Both the position numbers and the translations under genes were made by a program. The notes under the pieces were generated by a model. The model made no database searches. It saw nothing but the letters and a program-made list of their open reading frames with translations, and was not told the DNA's origin. Shown here one piece after another: positions 16,739 through 25,664 of a stretch of DNA of 64,000 nt. Each line of letters starts with the position of its first letter. Position 1 is the first letter of the stretch. Location: positions 62,001-126,000 of the forward strand of contig NZ_JFKB01000003.1 in NCBI RefSeq assembly GCF_002115745.1, in the 5' to 3' direction. Origin of the DNA: Thalassospira alkalitolerans. Lineage in GTDB: Bacteria > Pseudomonadota > Alphaproteobacteria > Rhodospirillales > Thalassospiraceae.

Positions 16739-18115
16739 ATGGCGACCATGATTGAGCATCCGGGCGAACAGGATTTTTTGCATCGGTTGATGTTGGATAA
16801 TCCGTGGTGGGACGGGGTGACCGACGATCGGGTGCATGACCTGCCGCAGCGTGCTTTTTTCAAGCGGTTCTGGGCCGCGGTTGAAAAGAATGACGGGCAA
16901 AAGGCCGTGGTTCTGACCGGGCCGCGCGGGGTTGGCAAAACCGTAATGTTGCGTCAGGCGGTGGCGGAATTACTTAATGCGAATACGCCGCGTCGCCATG
17001 TTTGCTATATCTCGCTTGAACATCCGCTGTTTTTAGAAGTTGATTTGCCGCGTTTGCCGAAACTTTTACGGTCTATGCGTGGAATTTCAGCGGATCATCC
17101 GCTTTGGCTGTTTATTGATGAAGTTTCCTATCAGCGTGACTGGGAAGGGCGATTGGCGAAATTGCTGGTCGCGGACCCGATGTTGCGCGTGGTGGCGGTC
17201 AGTGCGCTCGCCCCCGGTTCTGATGACAATGATCATATCCAAAGCCTGTTTTTACCACCGTTCAGCTTTGCCGAATATCTTGAACAGCGCGGTATTGCAC
17301 CAACGGATGTCTTGCCGCAAACCCCCAATGTCGGACGATATACGACTGATATTCCCGATGGTTTGATCGAACTGAATGAGCTGTTCGAAGCCTATATCCA
17401 TGAAGGCGGTTTTCATGACCGCGATGGCGAGGCCGGGGCAATTCATCGGTCGCTGCATTCGGATTTGCCGGGCCTGCATGGTATTTCCAGCCCGTCGGAT
17501 TTGCATCGTTTGTTTGTGCTTTTGGCCTATAACACCGGTGCAGAATTTTCGATTGAAACGCTGGCGCGCGAGCTTGATATCGCCAAGAATACGCTGCGCC
17601 GTTATCTTGAATATCTTGAAAGCGCCTGGTTGGTGCGCAGGCTTGAACGGGTGGATCAGGATGCCAAGCCGTTCCAGCGTGCGGTGGCGTTCAAGGTCCA
17701 TCTGATCCATCCCGGTTTGCGGGCCGGATTGATCGGTGGTAGGGCAACCGATAGTGCGACCATCACCCGATTGGCCGAAACCGCGATCCAGACACAGTTT
17801 CTGACCTCAAGCGTCGGGCTGGAAAGCCTTTATTATGCGCGGTGGGGCCATTACGAGGTGCCATTTGTCTTTTTGGATCGGCGCAGCGGCACACCGCTTT
17901 TTGCCTATCATTGCCTGTGGCGTGATGAGGGCATTCGCAAGCCCAAGGAAATTCGGTCTTTGGTTAATTTCCGCACCAGTCATGCCTTGCCGCTTGGGGC
18001 GTTTGTTTTGACCAAGGCACAGTGGCATGGCGGCAAGATCGGCGGGGTGCCGATGCGGTTTGAACCGGCCAGTGTGCTTGCGCTGCGTATCGGGCTTGAG
18101 TTTTCGCAGCTTTAG
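16739..18115 (+). CDS. AAA-type ATPase with C-terminal DUF4143-like domain
   Basis: 458 residues from ATG 16739 (G-rich ribosome-binding site; a TTG at 16724 is an alternative). The N-terminal half has P-loop GPRGVGKT (61-68) and Walker B LFIDEVSYQRDW; the C-terminal half has the features of the AAA_14/DUF4143 pair, including FSFAEYLEQRG, an internal winged-helix-like block (LARELDIAKNTLRRYLEYLESAWLVRRLERV) and a nuclease-like end region with FVFLDRRSG. The role of these proteins is unknown; they are scattered among genomes and often sit in accessory regions. No signal or membrane segment. It is monocistronic between the psp terminator and the EndoU gene. Confidence 0.85.
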   Translation: MATMIEHPGEQDFLHRLMLDNPWWDGVTDDRVHDLPQRAFFKRFWAAVEKNDGQKAVVLTGPRGVGKTVMLRQAVAELLNANTPRRHVCYISLEHPLFLEVDLPRLPKLLRSMRGISADHPLWLFIDEVSYQRDWEGRLAKLLVADPMLRVVAVSALAPGSDDNDHIQSLFLPPFSFAEYLEQRGIAPTDVLPQTPNVGRYTTDIPDGLIELNELFEAYIHEGGFHDRDGEAGAIHRSLHSDLPGLHGISSPSDLHRLFVLLAYNTGAEFSIETLARELDIAKNTLRRYLEYLESAWLVRRLERVDQDAKPFQRAVAFKVHLIHPGLRAGLIGGRATDSATITRLAETAIQTQFLTSSVGLESLYYARWGHYEVPFVFLDRRSGTPLFAYHCLWRDEGIRKPKEIRSLVNFRTSHALPLGAFVLTKAQWHGGKIGGVPMRFEPASVLALRIGLEFSQL

Positions 18116-18256
18116 GGGCCGGGCTTTGTTCGGGCTCCTTGTGATCCGGTGGTGCCGTATCACAGGGCCGAAGTCGCAACGTCAGTTTCGGGCAGTATGC
18201 CGGGATCATGACTGTGCTGGCAGGAACAGCATAGGAAAAGGCATAGGAGGTCGTTT

Positions 18257-18826
18257 ATGACGACACTTTCAAAGCTTTACCGAACATACGCTGCCATGAT
18301 CTTTCTGGCGGGCGGGCTGTTTGTGATCACGGCCAATCTGGCAGTGGCACAGGTGACGTGCCCGGTTGGCGTGATTGTGAATGACGGATTGCCGAGCATT
18401 AATGGTGACCATGTTTTTTGCGGTGAAATTAATGGCAAGGGCCGGGCCGTTGGATTTCATTCCCGGCCGGGTGGGGATGATCCTGCTGGCGGGGGGGTGA
18501 CGAATGTTGTGATCACCCAGACGGCAAATGCCATGGGGATTTACAATGTCTCCTTTAAAAAAAATGGCGTTCAAAAGTCGCTTTCGACGATGTTCCCCGA
18601 TAGCTGCACCAAGGACGAGGTGGTGAATTCCATCTTTTATGCCGTCGCCAACCAAGGGGTTTGTCCGGTTGGGGCGCCTGGCTGGGTTGTCTGTGGTAAA
18701 AACCGGCCCGATTCAAGGATGGCAACACAGGGGCCGTATTGCGAAGGGAGCGATGATGCCAATCGTTTCTTTGTTGCGATCGGGCTTCATCGCGGCAAGA
18801 TCAACACGGCTTTCCCGTTGCGCTAA
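18257..18826 (+). CDS. Secreted EndoU-family nuclease domain protein
   Basis: 189 residues with GGAGG before the ATG and a clear signal peptide (hydrophobic AAMIFLAGGLFVITA, cleavage near AVAQ). The mature protein is one bacterial EndoU domain: His52 in DHVFCGEING, His68 in VGFHSRPGG, and Lys107 in KSLSTMFPDS. The two histidines are 16 residues apart, as in characterised EndoU enzymes, and the His-His-Lys triad is the known catalytic set. Six cysteines in the mature part suit an extracytoplasmic disulfide-bonded protein. EndoU domains cut RNA, and bacterial ones are commonly toxins at the ends of CDI or other polymorphic toxins; here the domain stands alone behind a Sec signal. The acidic gene product downstream is a candidate immunity protein. 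Confidence 0.82.
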   Translation: MTTLSKLYRTYAAMIFLAGGLFVITANLAVAQVTCPVGVIVNDGLPSINGDHVFCGEINGKGRAVGFHSRPGGDDPAGGGVTNVVITQTANAMGIYNVSFKKNGVQKSLSTMFPDSCTKDEVVNSIFYAVANQGVCPVGAPGWVVCGKNRPDSRMATQGPYCEGSDDANRFFVAIGLHRGKINTAFPLR

Positions 18827-18864
18827 TATTCTGATCCAAGATTTTGAGAAAGGCAGGCGGCGAT

Positions 18865-19182
18865 ATGGCAGCACCTGATTGGCCCGGTAGAATTGTTGGT
18901 GATGACGGTCATGACCGTATTGCCGCTTGCCTTGTGATGGATATTCAAAATGCACCCGATTGGGCGCGGGTCGTGCTTGGGCATGTCGATGATGTGATCA
19001 ATGGCCGCGTAAGCCATCAGGATGTGGTGATGAATGCCTATATCCTTAAGATTGATCCGGCGATTTGTGAAATTGCCCCGGCTTATGAAGAACATGGCGA
19101 AGACGTTGTCTGGGTGCCAACAGCAGAATTTCGTGCCGCATTGGTGGCGTGGATCGATCAGATTGATAATTCACCGGATTAA
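18865..19182 (+). CDS. Small acidic protein, candidate EndoU immunity protein
   Basis: 105 residues from ATG 18865 (an upstream in-frame TTG at 18844 lacks a ribosome-binding site). I do not recognise the family. About 19 acidic against 6 basic residues, no signal peptide, no membrane segment, and a compact mixed alpha/beta pattern ending in VPTAEFRAALVAWIDQI. It follows the EndoU gene by 38 bases on the same strand. Immunity proteins to nuclease toxins are typically small, acidic, cytoplasmic and encoded immediately downstream, so this is the best guess, resting on position and charge only. Confidence 0.6.
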   Translation: MAAPDWPGRIVGDDGHDRIAACLVMDIQNAPDWARVVLGHVDDVINGRVSHQDVVMNAYILKIDPAICEIAPAYEEHGEDVVWVPTAEFRAALVAWIDQIDNSPD

Positions 19183-19243
19183 TCGACCGGCAACCAATTT
19201 CGCCGATCTTGGCGCTCGATATGATGTTTGGGGGGATGGGATT

Positions 19244-20434
19244 GTGATCGCAAGTTTTAGGCGCCGCGGGGTGTTGGCTTTTTTCCTGCTGATGGCTGCG
19301 GGGATGAGTACGGTGGGCGTGCATGCGCAAGGCGTTCCTATCCCGGGGCGTTCGACCCCCGGAGGTTCTGCGCCGGAAAACCCTGTGACGACGCCATCCA
19401 AAGCGGATGATCCGTTGACGGTTTTCTTGCGGCAATATGTCGAACATGCCGGTTTGCCCGGCGGGGTGATCGGGATTGGGTATGGCGATGGATCTATGCG
19501 GTTTGCCGCGACGGGATATGCGTCGGTTAATCCCGATCATGGCATGACGCGGGACCGGCAGTTTTATATCGGGTCGCTGACCAAAATGATGACCGCCGTG
19601 GTGATCGTGCAATTGGCATCGGAAAAGCGGCTTGACCTTACCGACCCGGTTGCCAAATGGCTGCCCGAGGAATTCCGCGACAAAATTGCCAATGCCAAGG
19701 TCGCGACCATCCGTGATTTATTACGCAACAGTTCGGGCATTCCCGATTATCTGGATGGCGAGTTTTTCTTTGAGCTGGTCGGGCGTGATCCGCAGCATGG
19801 CTGGCGCAATCGCGAATTATTGCCGTTGATGGCCGGGCGCGATGCCCATTTCAAGCCGGGCACAAAATATGATCCGTCCAACAGCAATTATATCCTGTTG
19901 GGTGTTGTGATTGAGCAGGTTGAAGGCGACCTTATCGAAGCCGTGTTTAACCGGCGGATATTTGAGCCAGCTCAGATGCGCAATACGTCCTTTGGCCGTT
20001 ACCCAAGGCCCGACGACCTTGCGCGGGGTTTTGACGATGCCAATGGTGACGGCAAACTGGAAGACGTTACTGATTTTGATGTTGGCGATCAGCTTGCCGA
20101 TGGCGGGGTGATTTCAACCGCCGAAGATTTGTTGAAATTTGCCCGTGCGCTGTTTGTTGATGGTGTATTGTTGGGGCCAAACGGGGTGGCGCGGGCGACG
20201 ACAGATGTCTTGTTTGCTGGCGAAGGGTCTTATGGCTATGGCCTGATGGTTGGCAAAAGCGATTGGGGCCCGGTTTGGGGGCATGACGGCACGTATTTTG
20301 GCTATTCAGGTGAATTTTCATATTTCCCCAAACAGGATACTGCCGTGGTGTTTCTGGCCAATGGCCGGGCCTTGAACGAGGTACCGCGCCTGACCGGAAT
20401 GCTGTTAACCGGGCTTTTTGGGAAGCCAGAATGA
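19244..20434 (+). CDS. Serine hydrolase of the beta-lactamase (class C/AmpC-like) family, exported
   Basis: 396 residues from GTG 19244, backed by GGGGGATGGG just upstream; the frame is open back to 19034 but that part overlaps the preceding gene. N-terminal signal peptide (FRRRGVLAFFLLMAAG, cleavage near HAQ), a Pro/Gly/Ser-rich linker, then the fold: nucleophile Ser111 in SLTK (111-114), the second element in DPSNSNYILLG, and HDGTYFGYSGEF in place of the KTG strand. Members act as D-amino-acid peptidases, esterases or penicillin-binding-like proteins in the periplasm. Beta-lactamase activity should not be assumed. Confidence 0.85.
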   Translation: MIASFRRRGVLAFFLLMAAGMSTVGVHAQGVPIPGRSTPGGSAPENPVTTPSKADDPLTVFLRQYVEHAGLPGGVIGIGYGDGSMRFAATGYASVNPDHGMTRDRQFYIGSLTKMMTAVVIVQLASEKRLDLTDPVAKWLPEEFRDKIANAKVATIRDLLRNSSGIPDYLDGEFFFELVGRDPQHGWRNRELLPLMAGRDAHFKPGTKYDPSNSNYILLGVVIEQVEGDLIEAVFNRRIFEPAQMRNTSFGRYPRPDDLARGFDDANGDGKLEDVTDFDVGDQLADGGVISTAEDLLKFARALFVDGVLLGPNGVARATTDVLFAGEGSYGYGLMVGKSDWGPVWGHDGTYFGYSGEFSYFPKQDTAVVFLANGRALNEVPRLTGMLLTGLFGKPE

Positions 20435-20523
20435 TGTGTTCTGTCCGATAGTGATTTGAAAAGAATGGTATTTTGTTGGGCTATTGATGCCGGCACTGTG
20501 GATTATGACGTGGGTGCATAACT

Positions 20524-20554
20524 GATAGGATTATAATAGATAGAATCCTATCTA
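20524..20554. promoter_or_regulatory. Candidate MarR operator
   Basis: Two interlocked inverted repeats: GATAGGATT (20524-20532) with AATCCTATC (20544-20552), and TAGATA (20537-20542) with TATCTA (20549-20554). The block ends 11 bases before the first possible start of the MarR gene, so binding there would repress the whole efflux set. Confidence 0.65.
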
Positions 20555-20565
20555 ATTTATCTGTT

Positions 20566-21036
20566 ATGCTGCCCGTCATGGAAAAGAATGATCTAGATAC
20601 CCCTTATGTAAGTCTTGGAAGTGCCTTGATGCGTGTTGCGCGTTGTTGGCGGCGCGAGATTGATCGCACGCTGCAATCGCATGGTTTATCCCAGACGATG
20701 GCGATGCCGTTGATTGTGTTGAACCGCGCACAGGGTCCCGTCCGTCAGGGCCATATTGCCGATGAGATCGGGGTCGAAGGGCCGTCGCTGGTGCGTGTGA
20801 TTGATACCCTTGAACGGGACGGTCTTATTTCACGTGTTTGCGACCCCAGCGATCGCCGGGCGAAAATGGTCGCCCTGACAGATAGCGGCAGGGCAAAGGC
20901 CGCCGAGATCGAAATCATTCTTGCCAAGATCCGCGGCGAACTGACGGCGGATACAGAACCCGAACATCTTGCCATTACGCTGAACGTTATGCAGCAACTT
21001 TTGGGCAAGCTGGCGGAACGCGACGACGTGTCATAG
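20566..21036 (+). CDS. MarR-family transcriptional regulator
   Basis: 156 residues from ATG 20566; ATG 20578 is equally possible since neither has a strong ribosome-binding site. SlyA/MarR-type winged helix-turn-helix: recognition helix in IADEIGVEGPSLVRVIDTLE, wing GLISRVCDPSDRRAKMVALTDSG. It precedes by 15 bases the FUSC-family efflux gene and is likely its local repressor, released by an aromatic acid. An inverted-repeat block immediately upstream suggests autoregulation. Confidence 0.92.
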   Translation: MLPVMEKNDLDTPYVSLGSALMRVARCWRREIDRTLQSHGLSQTMAMPLIVLNRAQGPVRQGHIADEIGVEGPSLVRVIDTLERDGLISRVCDPSDRRAKMVALTDSGRAKAAEIEIILAKIRGELTADTEPEHLAITLNVMQQLLGKLAERDDVS

Positions 21037-21051
21037 GGCTGGGAGGATTTC

Positions 21052-23145
21052 ATGTTTACAAATATTCTTGCCTTGCGGCCCAAAGGTTCTGACTGGCTGT
21101 TTTCTGCCAAGACATTTGCCGCTTCGGTTCTGGCTCTGTTCATTGCATTGGCATTCGATCTTGATCGTCCGGTTTGGGCGATGGCAACGGTTTACATCGT
21201 CGCCCATCCGTTATCGGGGGTTTTGGCATCCAAGGCGCTTTATCGCGTGATCGGAACGATATTTGGCGCGGTCGCGGCTATTGTACTGGTGCCAAATCTG
21301 GTTGATGCACCGGTGTTGTTATCGCTTTCGCTCGCACTTTGGGTTGGGGGATGCCTGTATCTGTCACGGTTGGATCGAACGCCCAAAAGCTATCTTTTCA
21401 TGCTGGCTGGTTATACCGCGGCGATTGTTGGTTTTCCCTGCGTGACCGATCCGGGGACAATCTTTGACACTGCAATTGCGCGTGTGCAGGAAATCTCGTT
21501 GGGGATTATCTGTGCGACTGTTGTCAGCCATGTGGTGTTTCCCCGGCATGTTGGTCCGGTCATTGCCGCGCGCATTGACGGCTGGATGGCGGATGTCGCC
21601 AAACTGGCGACGCTTAGTTTTGATGTGAATTCCGAAGCAGACAAATTGTATCGGGATCGCGCACGTATTGCTGCTGATATTGGTGAACTGCATGGTCTTG
21701 CGGTTCATTTGGGATATGAAAAGTCACGGTTTAGCGGGCGGACTCGCCAATTGCAGGCACTGCAAAGTGCCATTGCAGCATTGTTGCCGGTTCTTTATGC
21801 GGTTCATGACCGTATCACGGCGCTGACCGAGTATTGCGGACAGATACCTGATGCGTTGCAAGTTATTCTGGACGATGTTGCCGCCCATCTGGCCATGGAA
21901 CAACATGATGGCGCAAGAACCCGTGCCCTTCATTTGCGGATCACCACCTATGGCGAGGCATTTGCCAACCCTTCTGACTGGGCTGGTTTGTTGCAGCTTA
22001 ACCTTTGCAGCCGATTGCATAGATTGCTGAACTTTCATGCCGATTGTTGTTTGATCTGGGATGGGTTGCGCGCCGGATCTGTGCCCGCCGAGGTGGTTGA
22101 TCGTTGGCGTGATAGTGCCAGGGATCAGGCCTTGCACCGCGATCATGGTGTGGCGTTTCGTTCCGGGTTAACGGCTGTTATCGCGACCTTGCTGGTTTGT
22201 GGGTTTTGGATTTTGACGGCCTGGCCATCAGGGGCAACGGCGGCAATGATGGCGGCTGTTGGGGCCTCTATCATGTCGTTTTTGGATAATCCGGTGCCCG
22301 CGTTGAAAGGTTTCATCCGATATACGGCAATGGCGATTGTGGTGGTAGTGATCTATAGCCTTGCGATTTTGCCGGGCATTGATGGCTTTGCACTGTTGGT
22401 GATGGCGTTTGCACCATATTTTCTTTTACTGGGTGTCTTGATGACGTCGCCACAGACCTATGGTTTTGGTCTGGCGATGCTGGTCAATGTCGTGATGATT
22501 TTAAATGTCGATACGGCTTATAACAGTGATTTCGCCACCTTGCTTGATAGTGGCATTGCTTCGCTTGCCGGGTTTGCCGTTGCCGCCCTTGTGACAGCCT
22601 TTGTACGCAGTGTCACAGTTGATGACAGTATCCGGCGTTTGGTGATAGCCAATTGGCGCGATATCAGCGCGATTGCACGCGGGACGTTGAAATTGCCGCG
22701 CATGGTCATGATCCGCCGCCTGCTGGATCGGCAAGGGTTGATTTTGCCGCGTTTGGCGCTTGCGCCGGATTATCGTGACACGTTGATGCGCGCAATGCCC
22801 GAGGTTTCTATCGCGGCCAGCCTTCATGATTTGCATCGGTTTAAGGTGCTGGCCGATCGCCGTATTGCGACCAAGATTGATGTCGTTTTGCGAAATATAG
22901 CGCGCCATTTCGACAATCGGCGTCGTGATTTCTTAGCCATTCCTGATCCGATGATCCTTGAAGAAGTCGATAATATTCTGCGCGAAGTGGTGGCGGACGC
23001 ATCGTCACCGGGGCGCGATAAATTGCTGATCCCGTTGATTGCGCTGCGCCGGACCTTGTCCAAAAGAGGTGCGCCAATACTGGGTCATCCGGCAGAAAAG
23101 GCCTTTGTTGCCGATTTGCCGCCCCTGATGGGAGAAACCGCATGA
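21052..23145 (+). CDS. FUSC-family efflux permease, AaeB-like
   Basis: 697 residues, GGAGG-like site before the ATG. Two blocks of about five to six membrane helices (residues 15-170 and 360-525) separated by a large soluble domain, the fusaric acid resistance/AaeB layout; the first block contains FAASVLALFIALAFDLDRPVWAMATVYIV. These proteins form inner-membrane pumps for aromatic carboxylic acids such as p-hydroxybenzoate together with a periplasmic adaptor. The stop overlaps the next start in ATGA. Confidence 0.92.
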   Translation: MFTNILALRPKGSDWLFSAKTFAASVLALFIALAFDLDRPVWAMATVYIVAHPLSGVLASKALYRVIGTIFGAVAAIVLVPNLVDAPVLLSLSLALWVGGCLYLSRLDRTPKSYLFMLAGYTAAIVGFPCVTDPGTIFDTAIARVQEISLGIICATVVSHVVFPRHVGPVIAARIDGWMADVAKLATLSFDVNSEADKLYRDRARIAADIGELHGLAVHLGYEKSRFSGRTRQLQALQSAIAALLPVLYAVHDRITALTEYCGQIPDALQVILDDVAAHLAMEQHDGARTRALHLRITTYGEAFANPSDWAGLLQLNLCSRLHRLLNFHADCCLIWDGLRAGSVPAEVVDRWRDSARDQALHRDHGVAFRSGLTAVIATLLVCGFWILTAWPSGATAAMMAAVGASIMSFLDNPVPALKGFIRYTAMAIVVVVIYSLAILPGIDGFALLVMAFAPYFLLLGVLMTSPQTYGFGLAMLVNVVMILNVDTAYNSDFATLLDSGIASLAGFAVAALVTAFVRSVTVDDSIRRLVIANWRDISAIARGTLKLPRMVMIRRLLDRQGLILPRLALAPDYRDTLMRAMPEVSIAASLHDLHRFKVLADRRIATKIDVVLRNIARHFDNRRRDFLAIPDPMILEEVDNILREVVADASSPGRDKLLIPLIALRRTLSKRGAPILGHPAEKAFVADLPPLMGETA

Positions 23146-23345
23146 TTAATCCGATGGTTGATATTTACGGCGTGTTTATACCCGCTTTTCTGATGATGGC
23201 GCTTGCTTCCTGGTTCTGTCTGAAAGTGCTGCATGTCGGTCTTGCGCGGATCGGTTTTTACAAGATAACCGCGCATCCCGCCCTGACGGATCTGGCCCTG
23301 TTTGTGCTGATCCTGACCGCACTTTCGGCCTTGTTTGTTCAATAG
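23142..23345 (+). CDS. DUF1656 small membrane protein, AaeX-like
   Basis: 67 residues, start overlapping the FUSC gene stop. Two hydrophobic helices with the DUF1656 opening VDIYGVFIPAFLMMALASW. AaeX-type proteins are encoded in nearly every aaeAB-like operon; their function is not established. Fits the operon order MarR, FUSC permease, DUF1656, adaptor. Confidence 0.88.
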   Translation: MINPMVDIYGVFIPAFLMMALASWFCLKVLHVGLARIGFYKITAHPALTDLALFVLILTALSALFVQ

Positions 23346-23353
23346 GTGACGAT

Positions 23354-24247
23354 ATGAAACCGACCTTTGCCAATTTTCTGCGCGTTCTGGTGACGCTTGT
23401 CCTTGTCCTGGCGGCTTCGGCCGGGGGGTATCAGCTTTATGATTACTATATGAATGCACCCTGGACGCGCGATGGCCGCATCAGTGCCGATGTGGTGGCG
23501 ATTGCACCCGATGTTTCCGGGCTGGTCCATGATGTGCAGGTGACGGACAATCAGCTTGTTCATGCCGGTGATCTATTATTTACGATCGATCCGGCACGGT
23601 ATCAGGTTGCGGTGGATCAGGCGCAGGCCAAGCTTGAAACGGCTATCGCCGCACGTGATCAGGCCAAACGAGAAGTCAAACGTTATCAGGGACTTGATAG
23701 TGACGTCGTTTCGCGCCAGAAAAAAGAACAGGTTAAGACCAGCCTTGCGACGGCAAAGGCGGCGGTGGATCTTGCGCAGGCCGATCTTGCGTTGGCGATG
23801 ATTGATTTGTCACGGACCAAGGTGGTTGCGCCGGTTGACGGGATCATGACCAATTTTTCGTTGCGCCGGGGAAATTATGTTGGTGCCGGACAGGCAATTG
23901 CCGCCTTGGTCGATAGCCAATCATTTTACGTTGCCGGGTATTTTGAAGAAACCAAATTGCCGCGTATCGCCATTGGTGATCCGGTTGAAATCCGCCTGAT
24001 GGGTGAAGAAAACGCGATCTATGGCCATGTTGTCAGCATTGCCAGCGGTATTCAGGATAGTGAACGTACCGGTACAGGCGGCAATCTTGCCAATGTCAAA
24101 TCGACATTTAGCTGGGTCCGTCTAGCGCAGCGCGTGCCGGTTCGCGTTTCAATTGATGATGTGCCAGATGGCGTCCTGCTTGTCGCGGGGCGCAGTGCCA
24201 CGGTGACGGTGCTGGGTGCCAAGGGTCTGACCTTCTTGGGGCTTTAG
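23354..24247 (+). CDS. HlyD-family periplasmic adaptor, AaeA-like
   Basis: 297 residues. N-terminal membrane anchor (about 10-28), then the biotinyl-lipoyl half APDVSGLVHDVQV, a coiled-coil hairpin (residues 85-150), the second lipoyl half TKVVAPVDGIMTNFSLRRGNYV and a beta-barrel with YFEETKLPRIAIGDPVEI. It links the AaeB-like permease to an outer-membrane channel, which is not encoded here. Last gene of the MarR-controlled operon. Confidence 0.93.
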   Translation: MKPTFANFLRVLVTLVLVLAASAGGYQLYDYYMNAPWTRDGRISADVVAIAPDVSGLVHDVQVTDNQLVHAGDLLFTIDPARYQVAVDQAQAKLETAIAARDQAKREVKRYQGLDSDVVSRQKKEQVKTSLATAKAAVDLAQADLALAMIDLSRTKVVAPVDGIMTNFSLRRGNYVGAGQAIAALVDSQSFYVAGYFEETKLPRIAIGDPVEIRLMGEENAIYGHVVSIASGIQDSERTGTGGNLANVKSTFSWVRLAQRVPVRVSIDDVPDGVLLVAGRSATVTVLGAKGLTFLGL

Positions 24248-24354
24248 GATCAGGAACGGTTCGTTTTGGGTGAATGAAACCGTCCAAATGGCAGAGACAA
24301 CGTTGCAGGATAAGGCTTTGTGCCTTTCCATGATGATATCGGGCCGGGGTGCGG

Positions 24355-25410
24355 TTACATTTCCGGTCTGTCTTTTGGATCTTCTTCTGTATAGCGCATG
24401 ATTTTTAATGGCAGTTCGGGGATGGGCAATGCCGTGTGTTGATCGACAATGTTGCGAAGTGCAGTATAGGACAGCTCCCCCATTTTGAAAAAATCAATGG
24501 TGACATAACCCTGGACCAATCCAGAATGCACAAGCTGTTCCTGTTCCGGGGACAGGGTGCCGGTTGCCATAAGTAAAAGCGGCCTGTGGTCACCGAATTC
24601 CTGAAGCAATGATTGCAAGGGTAATGTGCTGTCGTCAACCAGCCAAGAGCCAACCGCGACCACAGCGTCAATGCCAAGAAGGGAAGAAATATTTTTCAAC
24701 TGTGTCAGAGCAACTCTTTGATCGCCTTTGTTGTAAAGCGGGCAACGCTGATATTCGATCCATCCCGTTCCTTCTGCCAGAGGTTCGGATGTTTCTGTGG
24801 TGTCTGGTGTGTTCTGGATGGTGTTGTGGTCAATCACCGGTTCCCGCAGGCCGTGGCGCACACCGGCGATGCGTCGGTTCAAATTGGGATCGTCGCGTCC
24901 GCTGCTGAGGATACAAAACGTCCGGCCATGTGGCATGCTTTGGCGTAACAGGGCCGCCAATTCCAATCCGACGGAAAAGTTATCATTGCCGACGTGAAGA
25001 ATTCGAAGACCCTGATAGGGTTCGGTCAAATCAGAATCATAGGTGATAACGGGGATATTGGCCTTGCGGGCTTCGGCAAGGCCGGTTGGGGCAATGAAAT
25101 CAGAACGGGTGACTGAAATCATGATGCCGTCAACCCTGCGGTCAATCGCATTGCGAATGGCATCAAGTTGCCCGCGAAAATAGCCGTCAGTTGTGTCACC
25201 CAGAAGCAGGCAGGTATCCCCCCTTTCCTTGGCGGCAGCCTTGCAGCCATACCACGCTTGTAGGAGGTTGGGATCGTCGATGCCCTTGGGTATCATAGCA
25301 AATGTCAGGCCATGGGCGGTGACATTACCCGCCAAAAGGACCAAGACGATTATTGAGCAGAATAGATTCTGAAACAGGTCTTCCAACCCGGCTTTGGCTT
25401 TTGCCAGCAT
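24355..25410 (-). CDS. Periplasmic sugar-binding-type protein (Peripla_BP_4), orphan
   Basis: 351 residues from ATG 25410, with GGAGA upstream, preferred over GTG 25422. N-terminal signal (CSIIVLVLLAGNVTA, cleavage near AHG). The fold is that of ribose/autoinducer-2 type binding proteins: GLTFAMIPKGIDDPNLLQAW, an RNAIDRRVDGIMISV block, IPVITYDSDL, and HVGNDNFSVGLELAALL. No ABC permease or ATPase lies nearby, so it may feed a distant transporter or serve as the ligand-binding partner of a sensor kinase or chemoreceptor, as TorT does. Confidence 0.78.
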   Translation of the reverse strand: MLAKAKAGLEDLFQNLFCSIIVLVLLAGNVTAHGLTFAMIPKGIDDPNLLQAWYGCKAAAKERGDTCLLLGDTTDGYFRGQLDAIRNAIDRRVDGIMISVTRSDFIAPTGLAEARKANIPVITYDSDLTEPYQGLRILHVGNDNFSVGLELAALLRQSMPHGRTFCILSSGRDDPNLNRRIAGVRHGLREPVIDHNTIQNTPDTTETSEPLAEGTGWIEYQRCPLYNKGDQRVALTQLKNISSLLGIDAVVAVGSWLVDDSTLPLQSLLQEFGDHRPLLLMATGTLSPEQEQLVHSGLVQGYVTIDFFKMGELSYTALRNIVDQHTALPIPELPLKIMRYTEEDPKDRPEM

Positions 25411-25563
25411 GCTGGTCTCCACAACCTGATAATCAGGGATTCTCCGCTCCGGGATGCGCGAATCGACATGGCGATTTGCGTCATTATTGGTTGAGATAGA
25501 TATGGGGATGCGGGGCCAGGCATTGCAACAGGAGAGCGGTTTTTAGAAGCGTTGTTTTTTTGC

Positions 25564-25591
25564 CGCACTGCGAAAGTTGACTTGCAGTGCG
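25564..25591. promoter_or_regulatory. Inverted repeat before the CoA-ester lyase gene
   Basis: CGCACTGC and GCAGTGCG form a perfect 8-bp inverted repeat with a 12-base spacer. It lies in the divergent region, about 75 bases before the lyase start, and is followed by an AT-rich stretch with repeated TATTGAA elements (25620-25636). Candidate operator; the regulator is unknown. Confidence 0.5.
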
Positions 25592-25664
25592 ATGTAATCT
25601 TGGGTAATTTTCGCAAACAATATTGAATATTATTGAACGAAAATTATCAATCTGGAGTTTCCCG

